DNA of 18,649 nucleotides from Burkholderiales bacterium (GTDB lineage: Bacteria > Pseudomonadota > Gammaproteobacteria > Burkholderiales > Burkholderiaceae), in NCBI GenBank assembly GCA_947372535.1, contig CANBUA010000065.1, forward strand, positions 1 through 18,649, read 5' to 3'. Position numbers and translations under genes: made by a program. Positions 7,489-14,291 of this stretch are shown one piece after another; position 1 is the first letter of the stretch, and each line of letters begins with the position of its first letter. Under the pieces are notes generated by a model. It saw nothing but the letters and a program-made list of their open reading frames with translations. It did no database searches and was not told the origin of the DNA.

Positions 7489-8169
7489 ACGGGATGACTT
7501 GACGGACGGTGCGTCGTCAGCTGGCGCACTGTTCGTTTTCTGGCGTGATGCAACGGTCTTGCCCGTTTTGGGCGTGGCCCTGGCTGGCTTGGCAACCTTG
7601 GGTTGGAGGGTTGCATCGCCTGCTGCCGTTTTGACCACGGGCGCTGCTGCGCTCATGGCCTCCTGTCCTGCTTGGACGGCCTGCGATGCCAAAGTGGTGA
7701 ATTGTTCCGTCAAGGTGCCCCACCAAGCCATAGGGTTGACCCCAGGTGTGGAGGGGCTGGCCTCTTCCGGTTCTGCTGGCGAAGGGGCGGGCGGGGCGCT
7801 GGGGGGGGCCTGCGCCTTGAGGCTCTCGCGGAGGGCATCGACGGGCACTTTCATCTCGCGCAGGGTGTTGAGCGTCATGCGCTGGACCTCCAGCGTCTGG
7901 ATGGTCATGCCGATCATGCGGGCGTTCTGCTCCAGCCAGAACTGCACGGTCTTGAGGTCCTTGATGCGCTTGTCCAGCTCCTCTGGGTCCAGCGTGGGCA
8001 TGGTCCAGGCGGGGGCGCCAGGCGCGGCGGCGCTGCCCAGGTTGGGCAAGGCGCTGGAGGCGGCCTTCATCCAGTCCTGGAAAAAGCCCAGGCCGGCACC
8101 CAGGCCGGCGAATGCGTTGGCGCCAGGGGCGGCACCTGAGGGATCGGGTTGATCGGGGCGGGTCGGCAT
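7471..8169 (-). CDS. phaM: PhaM-like polyhydroxyalkanoate granule-associated protein
   Basis: 232 aa from the ATG at 8169, chosen for the GGAGGAA six nt upstream; an in-frame extension to 8235 lacks support. Residues about 25-110 hold the PhaM core: GFFQDWMKAAS, then TLDPEELDKRIKDLKTVQFW, then LEQNARMIGMTIQTLEVQRM, which is amphipathic and helical. Residues 118-145 are a Pro/Ala/Ser/Glu-rich linker. Residues about 146-178 form another helix (MAWWGTLTEQFTTLASQAVQ). The last ~50 residues are basic, low-complexity and Lys/Arg/Pro/Ala-rich, ending KSSRRTPRR, like the DNA-binding tail of PhaM. In Ralstonia, PhaM binds PHB synthase PhaC and the nucleoid and controls granule number and segregation. 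The synthase genes are not in this window. The linker contains a C8 tract (7801-7808). Confidence 0.85.
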   Translation of the reverse strand: MPTRPDQPDPSGAAPGANAFAGLGAGLGFFQDWMKAASSALPNLGSAAAPGAPAWTMPTLDPEELDKRIKDLKTVQFWLEQNARMIGMTIQTLEVQRMTLNTLREMKVPVDALRESLKAQAPPSAPPAPSPAEPEEASPSTPGVNPMAWWGTLTEQFTTLASQAVQAGQEAMSAAAPVVKTAAGDATLQPKVAKPARATPKTGKTVASRQKTNSAPADDAPSVKSSRRTPRR

Positions 8170-8248
8170 GGCGCATTCCTCCATTGCTGCTCTGGAAGCA
8201 CTCATTGTGGGGCCGATGACGAGGTGGCCCCGCATAATCGCGGTCTAC
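8170..8248. promoter_or_regulatory. Divergent phaM/phoD promoter region with inverted repeat
   Basis: 79 nt separate the two divergent starts. On the minus strand, GGAGGAA (8176-8182) is the phaM Shine-Dalgarno site. GGGGCC (8209-8214) and GGCCCC (8226-8231) form an inverted repeat with an 11-nt spacer, a possible operator. CATAAT at 8233-8238 resembles a -10 box for the phoD direction, but no -35 lies at proper spacing and it would leave almost no leader. Promoter calls here are tentative. Confidence 0.4.
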
Positions 8249-9829
8249 ATGCAACGACGCGACCTCATTTTCGGAGCCACGCAGGTGGCTGCCCTGATCG
8301 CGTGGCGCCGCCTTTTTGCCGCCCCGCCCAGCACCCAGCCTGCCCTGCGCCACTGGGTGGCCTCGTCCGAGGTGTTCACGCTGGGCGTGGCCAGTGGCGA
8401 GCCTTTGCCCGACAGCGTGGTGCTCTGGACCCGGCTGGCGCCCAAGCCCTTGCAGCCCGACGGTGGCATGCCGCTTCAGCCGGTGGCGGTTCGTTGGGAG
8501 TTGGCCGACGACCGCGGCTTTGCGCGCATCCTCAAGCAAGGCGAGGTGATGGCCGAGCCCGGCAAGGCGCACAGCGTGCACGTGGAAGTCGGTGGGCTGC
8601 AAAGCGACCGCCGCTACCACTACCGCTTCATCGCTGGCGGGCAGACCAGCCCTGTGGGGCGCACCCGCACCGCACCCCACCCCATGGCGCACGTGAGCCG
8701 CCTGCGTCTGGCCCTGGCCTCGTGCCAGCATTACGAGATGGGTTACTACGCCGCCCATCGCGAGATCGCGCAGGCCGACATCGATTTCGTGCTCTTCGTG
8801 GGCGACTACATCTACGAGACATCGGCGCTGCGGCGCCACCAGGTTCGCCAGCATCACCAGGTGTTGGACGACGAAGACCTCGACCTGCCGCACTACCGCG
8901 TCCACCACGCTAACTACAAGCTCGATGCCGACCTCAGGGCCTGCCACGCCGCCCATCCTTGGCTGCTGACCTGGGATGACCATGACGTCCGCAACGACTA
9001 CGATGGCCTCAACGACTCCGGTGATCTGAGCATCGAGGCATTCACCAAGGTGCGGGCCGCGGCCTACCAGGCTTATTTCGAGCATTTGCCGATCTCGCCC
9101 AGGCGCGCGCCGGTGGGTCCCGATGCGGCCATGCACACGCAGTACCGTTGGGGTCAACTGGCCGACATCTGGCTGCTGGATACGCGCCAGTTCCGCAGCG
9201 CCAACCCCTGCAATGACTGGTACGAGCCCATGCGGGGCAAGTTGCTGTGGCGCTGCGAGGCGGCCCGCGAGGTCAACCGCACCGTGCTGGGCCTGCCGCA
9301 GGAGCGTTGGCTGGCCACCGCCCTGGCCGCCAGCACGGGTGCGTGGCGCCTGATCGGCCAGACCACGCAGATCAGCCCGGGCCAGATTTCGACGCCCCTG
9401 GGGTCTTTGACCTATGCGGACGGTTGGGATGCCTTCCCCTTGGCCCGCGAGCGCCTGATGGCCGCCATCGCCCAGCCGCGTGTGCCTGATGTCATCTGCC
9501 TGGGCGGGGACGTGCACCGGCACGTAGCGGCCAACCTGCGCCTGCGCCCTGAAGATGCCAGCAGCCCCATCATCGCCAGTGAGTTCGTCGCCTCGTCCAT
9601 CACCACCCGGGGGCTGGGCGAGATGCTGACGCAATGGATGAAATCGAACAACCCCGACCTGCTCCACCTGCGCAGCGACGAGCGGGGCTACGCCCTGATC
9701 GACATCACGCCCCAGCAGCTGCGCTGCGACTTCCGGGCGACCGCCTTCCCGGTTCGGGCCGGATCGGTTTTCCACACCCAGGCCAGCTACGTGGTCGAGC
9801 GCGGGGTGGCCGGGCCTGTGAAGGCCTAG
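8249..9829 (+). CDS. phoD: PhoD-type alkaline phosphatase (secreted phosphodiesterase/phosphomonoesterase)
   Basis: 526 aa from the ATG at 8249. Upstream in-frame starts (8168, 8216) would overlap or abut the divergent phaM start. The N-terminus MQRRDLIFGATQVAALIAW has twin arginines followed by a hydrophobic stretch, like the Tat signals of PhoD enzymes. An N-terminal beta domain (about 40-145: FTLGVASGEPLPDSVVLWTR) is followed by the metallophosphatase core: LALASCQHYEMGYY (Cys159), FVGDYIYE (Asp186), TWDDHDVRNDYDG (241-253), LLDTRQFR, ICLGGDVHRHVAANL (417-430), and SEFVASSITT. These match the Ca/Fe ligands of PhoD. It releases phosphate from organic phosphomonoesters or diesters in the periplasm or outside the cell. 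The RTX array begins 111 nt downstream on the same strand; a large hairpin separates them. No Pho box was identified. Confidence 0.93.
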   Translation: MQRRDLIFGATQVAALIAWRRLFAAPPSTQPALRHWVASSEVFTLGVASGEPLPDSVVLWTRLAPKPLQPDGGMPLQPVAVRWELADDRGFARILKQGEVMAEPGKAHSVHVEVGGLQSDRRYHYRFIAGGQTSPVGRTRTAPHPMAHVSRLRLALASCQHYEMGYYAAHREIAQADIDFVLFVGDYIYETSALRRHQVRQHHQVLDDEDLDLPHYRVHHANYKLDADLRACHAAHPWLLTWDDHDVRNDYDGLNDSGDLSIEAFTKVRAAAYQAYFEHLPISPRRAPVGPDAAMHTQYRWGQLADIWLLDTRQFRSANPCNDWYEPMRGKLLWRCEAAREVNRTVLGLPQERWLATALAASTGAWRLIGQTTQISPGQISTPLGSLTYADGWDAFPLARERLMAAIAQPRVPDVICLGGDVHRHVAANLRLRPEDASSPIIASEFVASSITTRGLGEMLTQWMKSNNPDLLHLRSDERGYALIDITPQQLRCDFRATAFPVRAGSVFHTQASYVVERGVAGPVKA

Positions 9830-9832
9830 AGG

Positions 9833-9877
9833 GCGGACATCCCCCTTTTGGGGGGGAGTGGGCATGTCCGCATGTCC
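9833..9877 (+). terminator. Compound hairpin and tandem octamer after phoD
   Basis: GCGGACAT (9833-9840) pairs perfectly with ATGTCCGC (9864-9871). Inside, CCCCC (9841-9845), TTTT, and a G7 run (9850-9856) form a second stem. GCATGTCC also occurs twice in direct tandem (9862-9869 and 9870-9877). The structure starts 3 nt after the phoD stop and can act as its terminator, although no T-tract follows. It could instead be an operator or leader element of the RTX genes. The rest of the 111-nt gap has only a GGGAG Shine-Dalgarno site just before 9941. Confidence 0.55.
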
Positions 9878-9940
9878 AAGGGTCACCAGCTTTCGTATCG
9901 TCGGCGGGCAACAGGCAGTCATTAAATCGGGAGCGCACGC

Positions 9941-10092
9941 ATGAGCACCACCACGCAAATTTTCAGCCCAGGTTTTGCTACCTCTCGACGACCGTGAGTG
10001 ACGCGTCCTCACCGGTCCCGGAGGATATCAACGTCACGCTGCTGGACGATGGTGTTGCCCAAGATCAGATGCTGGCCAGCAGCTGGTCTTGA
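9941..10092 (+). pseudogene. Collapsed RTX gene: N-terminal cap joined to C-terminal tag, frameshifted
   Basis: The ATG at 9941, with GGGAG 7 nt upstream, opens MSTTTQIFSPGFA and then hits a stop after 18 codons. In the shifted frame the sequence continues YLSTTVSDASSPVPEDINVT, then LLDDGVAQDQMLASSWS and TGA at 10090-10092. The first part aligns with the start of the 1174-aa RTX gene (MATTTQTFNAGFGTY, then DANAPV, then DIQLTLLD). The end matches the family tag LASSWx. So the two ends of an RTX gene are present and about 1,100 codons between them are missing. At the frameshift, loss of one TACC from an original TACCTACC would explain the change: GCT ACC TAC CTC became GCT ACC TCT. No repeat region remains. 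It is probably not functional unless the 18-codon peptide or the shifted product is made. Confidence 0.7.
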
Positions 10093-10155
10093 ACACCAAG
10101 ACCTTCATCCAGCCAGCCATTCAGTCAAGCATTCAAATCACAGGGATTAACTACC

Positions 10156-10620
10156 ATGAACAACCTCATCACAGGGACGCCCAACAATGACATCTTGAGT
10201 GGCGGCAACACCGACACGCTGGCTGGCGGCGCGGGTGACGACACTTACCGGCTGTCCGGTCAGGACGCGATCATCCTGGAAGCCCCGGGTGAAGGGCGAG
10301 ACCTGGTGGTGGCCGACTTCGTCAGGGATTACGTGTTGCCCGACAACGTGGAAGACCTGATCGTCAGCCCTTATTACACGGGTGCCATCTTGCCCATTCA
10401 TGGTACGGGCAATGACCTGGGCAACGTCATCACTGCGCAGGCCCAGTTGCAGTCCTACCTGTTGGCCGTTGGCCCGCATGGTCAGACCTCCGGCCCACCC
10501 TACCAGTTCTTCGACAGCCATGTCATCGCAGGCGGCCGTGGCAACGACACCCTGACGGCCGATAAAGGCGATGACACGCAGACCGGTTTGAACAAAATCC
10601 TGGCCAGCAGTTGGGCCTGA
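10156..10620 (+). CDS. Mini-RTX protein with the family C-terminal tag
   Basis: 154 aa. It opens directly with RTX-type repeats (ITGTPNNDILSGGNTDTLAG, then GAGDDTYRL). It continues with a segment like the LPDNVEDLIV...GTGNDLGNVIT beta-roll repeats of other RTX proteins. It then has a second RTX piece (VIAGGRGNDTLTADKGDDT), which runs without a linker into TQTGLNKILASSWA. That tail is almost identical to the end of the 1195-aa protein downstream. The N-terminal cap of the large members is missing. The frame is intact, with GGGAT about 9 nt before the ATG, so it may still be exported by the downstream type I transporter. It may be a natural short calcium-binding protein or a shrunken derivative of a longer gene; the abrupt junction favours the second. 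Function unknown. Confidence 0.75.
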   Translation: MNNLITGTPNNDILSGGNTDTLAGGAGDDTYRLSGQDAIILEAPGEGRDLVVADFVRDYVLPDNVEDLIVSPYYTGAILPIHGTGNDLGNVITAQAQLQSYLLAVGPHGQTSGPPYQFFDSHVIAGGRGNDTLTADKGDDTQTGLNKILASSWA

Positions 10621-10660
10621 GGCGCCCATCCATCGACACACAAAAAGGGGGATCACAACC

Positions 10661-13600
10661 ATGTCAACGACACCGAACACCTACACCTACGACGCCGGAT
10701 TTGGCGATCAATACGTCTGGCTCGATCCAGACAAGTCCGGCGTGACGACCATCGTGTTCGATGCCAGCTTGCCGCTGAGCGGCTTCATCCCCAGGATGGA
10801 GACCGTCAACATCTACCAGAAGCTGATCATCCGGTTTGAAGGCAAGGATGATCAATTGGTGATCGCCAACGCCACCTTGGCCAATGTGTCCTTCGTCTTT
10901 GCCGGTGGCACGACCCTGAACCTGGACGCCGTTGGCAAGCGCAGTGTCACCGGCAGCGAGGGCAACGACACCTTGGGGGCCTACCAGGGGCTTACCATCG
11001 AAGGCCGAGGTGGCAACGATGTGCTCCAAGGCGTCTGGGGATCGGTGATGACCATCGATGGCGGGGATGGGGACGACATCCTCACCTCAGGGCGGGCCGG
11101 CACGACCTTGTTGGGCGGCGCTGGGCAGGACCGCCTCGACACGGCCGATGGCGCGACGATGTGGGGTGGCGCAGGTTCCGACACCTACCGGATCGTCTAT
11201 GGCAGCCAGAGCACGATCACTGCCTTGGCCGACCCCAAAAAAGTCACCGACCGCGCCATTGATCTGGTGGACCTCTCCGACTGGTGGCTCTATGTGAAGT
11301 TCAGCGACTTGACCATGGAGACCAACGTGGTTCGCAGTGGGGGCGTCAACACCCTCAACATCGTCGCGCGCTACCCCGATCAACAGGTCGCCGGCAGCCT
11401 GGCCATCCGCGATTTCGACAACCCTGCCGGCCCACAGTACCAATTCAAGGTCGATCCCAACAAGCCCTATGACCTGGCGAGTTTCCTGGCCCTGGTCAAG
11501 GGCGATCCGGTGGCATCCAACCTGGGCAGCCAGACCTTGGTGGGGACCAGTGCACCAGACACCATGGTCGGCGGCGAGGCCGGTGACCTGATCGATGGTC
11601 GCGATGGCGATGATGTCCTGGTCGCAGAAGGGCAGGACACCCTCTTGGGCGGACTGGGCGCCGACATCCTCCAGGCCACGGGCGGCAGCAACGTGCTGTC
11701 GGGTGGTGCAGGCAACGATTTCTACGACATTCAATACCAGGCCGGCATGCAAGTGATCGACGCCCGCGGACCTGGTGCTGGCGTCGATCGGGTCCACATC
11801 ATCACGTACACGGAGGGCGCTCAGCCCATCGAGGGCATCTCCATGAAACGCGATGGCGATGCGCTCGTCGTGCTGGGCCTCAACGGGGTGAGTGGCGCCA
11901 CCATCTTGGGCTATTTCGCGCAGGATCCGCAGCAGCAAAGCCATGTGGCCACCGTACAAGTGGGTGACTGGGTGATTGACCGCGCCAAGGTCGACGTGTA
12001 TTTATCAGGCACGGCGGACAACGACACCATCATCGGCTCGGACGCAGCGCCTGGCAGCAGCCTCCCTGGCGACCTCATCCATGCCGGCCTGGGCAACGAC
12101 CTGGTCTTTGGCCTGGGCGACAACGACAAGATCTGGGGCGAAGCTGGCGATGACACGCTCTTCGGCATGGATGGGTATGACGACCTGCGCGGTGGCCAGG
12201 GCAACGACCTGCTGGACGGCGGCGGGGGGGGTGACCAATTGGATGGCGGTGATGGCAATGACACCCTCATTGCCAGCGGCGGCCCCGATTACCTGTATGG
12301 GGGCGCGGGCACCGACACCTACCGCATCCTGGAGAACTGGGAAACCGCGACAATTTCTGACCATAGCCTGCCCGGCGAGGCGCTCAACAGGGTGATCCTG
12401 ATCGGTCAGGATCCGGCCAATTCGCTCACCGCCGACGACCTCACTGTGCGCCGTTCCTGGGGCCAAAGCCTGCGCATCACCGTGGACGATGGCGCCCATG
12501 GTGTGGGGCTGAGTCACCGCTTCGACGTGCTGGTGGACAACTATTTCAGTGAAGTCGGGGCGACAACGAGCGCCATCTACCAGGTCGAATTGGGCAACGG
12601 TCAGGTGCTCGATTCGCAGGCGCTCTACCTCGCATCCCTGCAAGCCACGGCCGGTGCCGATTTCATCATCGGGTCCTCGCTGGATGAACGCATCGATGGG
12701 CTGGCGGGCAATGACCAACTCACAGGCGCTTTGGGCCACGACACCTTGCTGGGCGGTGAGGGTGACGACACCTTGAGCGGCGGCGATGGCGACGACGTTT
12801 TGTCGGGTGGTGCTGGCAACGACGTGCTCAGTGGTGGTTTGGGGGCCGACCGCCTCGACGGTGGCTCGGGCGACGACACCTTGTGGTACGAAGGGGCCGC
12901 GACTTTGGATGGCGGCGCTGGCGATGACGTCTATCGGATGAAGGACATCTACCCTGATCCCAAACTGCCGGGCAACCTCCTCCTGTTCGGCGCAGGCAGC
13001 GGCCATGACACCTACTGGTCCAAGTCTGCGGGTGTGCCAGACATCGTGCAGCTGTCGGACACCCTGGCCAAGGATCAGATCAGCGTCGCCACCAGCGAAG
13101 GGCAGTTCTCCTTGAATCTGCAAGGCTCGCAGGACTCGCTGGACATCATGCGCTATGAGAATGGGCGCGCGCCTGGCCCGAACTCGGCCGTCGTCGAACC
13201 TTTGTTTCGCTTTGGTGCGCAGGGGCAGGTCATGACCCTGGCCCAGTTGCAAGCCAGCACGGGCTCGTCCGCCCCGAGCCTGTGGCAAGGCTCGGCCAAA
13301 GCAGATCTGTTCGCAGGCGGCCAGGGCAACGACACCCTCGTCGGTGCAGGTGGCAACGACACCTTGTTCGGCGGTGATGGCAACGATCGGCTGGAGGGTG
13401 GCTCCGGCAGCAACGTGCTTGAGGGCGGCGCTGGCGCGGATGTCTATGTGGTCGAGGGCAGTGGTGTGTGGAACCAGGTCCAGGCCGATTCGCAAGACAC
13501 CATCTTGCTCGATGCCGGTTTGAAGCGCGCTGACCTGTTCATCTCCAAGATCTTTGGCGATGTGTCCGGGCAGTCCGTCACGCTGTGGTTCAAGGTCGGC

Positions 13601-14248
13601 ACCGCCGATCAACGCGCCTTGGTCCTGACTGACGCGGGCCAATGGGACGGGCTCACGCTCAAGTTCGCCAACGGCGATGTGCTCACAGGCGCGCAGATCA
13701 TGGCCGTGGCCAACAAGCCATACGGCTCTTCCTTGACCGGCACGGCCAACAAGGACAGCTTGCAAGGCTTGGCTGGCGATGACACCTTGAGCGGTCTGGC
13801 CGGCAACGACACCCTGGCGGGCGGCTTGGGCAACGACCTGCTCATCGGCGGCAAGGGCGCCGACACCTATGTGTTCAACCGTGGCGATGGGCAAGACATC
13901 GTCGTCGAGAACGACACCAGCTTGCTCAACACGCTGCTCAGTCCCGACCTGCTCAAGATCGGCAGTGCCAAGGCCAACCAGCTGTGGCTCACCAAATCGG
14001 GCAACAACCTGGACATCGCCATCATCGGCACGAGCGACAAGGTGACCATCCAGGATTGGTACAAGGGCAGCGCCTACCAGGTCGAAAAAATCACGGCTTT
14101 GGGTGACAACAAGTCCTTGAGCGCCAGCAAGGTCAACGCGCTGGTCACGGCGATGGCCAAGTTCTCGGCCCCCGCAGAAGGGGTCACGACCTTGCCTGCG
14201 GCCACGCAGACAGGATTGAACAAGATCCTGGCCAGCAGTTGGAATTGA
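10661..14248 (+). CDS. Large RTX calcium-binding protein A, type I secretion substrate
   Basis: 1195 aa, acidic, without a Sec signal peptide. AAGGGGGAT lies about 9 nt before the ATG. The N-terminal cap (TYTYDAGFGDQYVWL) is related to that of protein B. Six blocks of GGxGxDxLx nonapeptides lie at about residues 99-175, 292-356, 447-556, 664-758, 875-930 and 1024-1070. They alternate with five linker modules of about 90-115 residues, each ending in a short beta motif such as YQVELGNGQVLDSQAL, FRFGAQGQVMTLAQL or LTLKFANGDVLTGAQI. The last ~118 residues (LWLTKSGNNLDIAIIG, QDWYKGSAYQVEKI) match the haemolysin-type calcium-binding related region. The protein ends KILASSWN. Calcium in the medium would fold the repeats after export. 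There is no hydrophobic pore domain, acylation region, protease or lipase motif that I can see. It is more likely a surface or matrix scaffold than a cytolysin. Confidence 0.88.
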   Translation: MSTTPNTYTYDAGFGDQYVWLDPDKSGVTTIVFDASLPLSGFIPRMETVNIYQKLIIRFEGKDDQLVIANATLANVSFVFAGGTTLNLDAVGKRSVTGSEGNDTLGAYQGLTIEGRGGNDVLQGVWGSVMTIDGGDGDDILTSGRAGTTLLGGAGQDRLDTADGATMWGGAGSDTYRIVYGSQSTITALADPKKVTDRAIDLVDLSDWWLYVKFSDLTMETNVVRSGGVNTLNIVARYPDQQVAGSLAIRDFDNPAGPQYQFKVDPNKPYDLASFLALVKGDPVASNLGSQTLVGTSAPDTMVGGEAGDLIDGRDGDDVLVAEGQDTLLGGLGADILQATGGSNVLSGGAGNDFYDIQYQAGMQVIDARGPGAGVDRVHIITYTEGAQPIEGISMKRDGDALVVLGLNGVSGATILGYFAQDPQQQSHVATVQVGDWVIDRAKVDVYLSGTADNDTIIGSDAAPGSSLPGDLIHAGLGNDLVFGLGDNDKIWGEAGDDTLFGMDGYDDLRGGQGNDLLDGGGGGDQLDGGDGNDTLIASGGPDYLYGGAGTDTYRILENWETATISDHSLPGEALNRVILIGQDPANSLTADDLTVRRSWGQSLRITVDDGAHGVGLSHRFDVLVDNYFSEVGATTSAIYQVELGNGQVLDSQALYLASLQATAGADFIIGSSLDERIDGLAGNDQLTGALGHDTLLGGEGDDTLSGGDGDDVLSGGAGNDVLSGGLGADRLDGGSGDDTLWYEGAATLDGGAGDDVYRMKDIYPDPKLPGNLLLFGAGSGHDTYWSKSAGVPDIVQLSDTLAKDQISVATSEGQFSLNLQGSQDSLDIMRYENGRAPGPNSAVVEPLFRFGAQGQVMTLAQLQASTGSSAPSLWQGSAKADLFAGGQGNDTLVGAGGNDTLFGGDGNDRLEGGSGSNVLEGGAGADVYVVEGSGVWNQVQADSQDTILLDAGLKRADLFISKIFGDVSGQSVTLWFKVGTADQRALVLTDAGQWDGLTLKFANGDVLTGAQIMAVANKPYGSSLTGTANKDSLQGLAGDDTLSGLAGNDTLAGGLGNDLLIGGKGADTYVFNRGDGQDIVVENDTSLLNTLLSPDLLKIGSAKANQLWLTKSGNNLDIAIIGTSDKVTIQDWYKGSAYQVEKITALGDNKSLSASKVNALVTAMAKFSAPAEGVTTLPAATQTGLNKILASSWN
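13892..14248 (+). repeat. Conserved RTX C-terminal module, copy 1
   Basis: Codes residues 1078-1195 of protein A. It aligns without gaps to residues 1057-1174 of protein B (17460-17816); by hand count 87 of 118 residues are identical. The stretch from the LWLTKSGNNL motif to AMAKFSAP is best conserved. This level is clearly higher than in the rest of the two proteins. Confidence 0.8.
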
Positions 14249-14291
14249 TCTCCTCAAACATCCGAAAATTTCCTTCAGTCATCACACCGCC

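Noticed and set aside
8168..8248. Upstream starts for phoD at 8168 and 8216
   Set aside because: The one at 8168 would overlap the phaM start region. Both would place 11-27 residues before a twin-arginine signal that begins properly at 8249.
7517..10012. An 831-codon open frame on the minus strand across phoD and phaM
   Set aside because: It is antisense to the strongly supported phoD gene and out of frame with phaM on the same strand. The translation has no family motifs. Long mirror frames are common in high-G+C genes.
9634..10092. A 152-codon plus-strand frame ending in LASSWS
   Set aside because: Its first two thirds overlap phoD out of frame and are not protein-like. Only the last part belongs to the RTX remnant reached after a frameshift.
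12005..14257. A 750-codon open frame antisense to RTX gene A
   Set aside because: It arises from the periodic GGNGANGAC codons of the RTX repeats. The product is a low-complexity mirror of the repeats.
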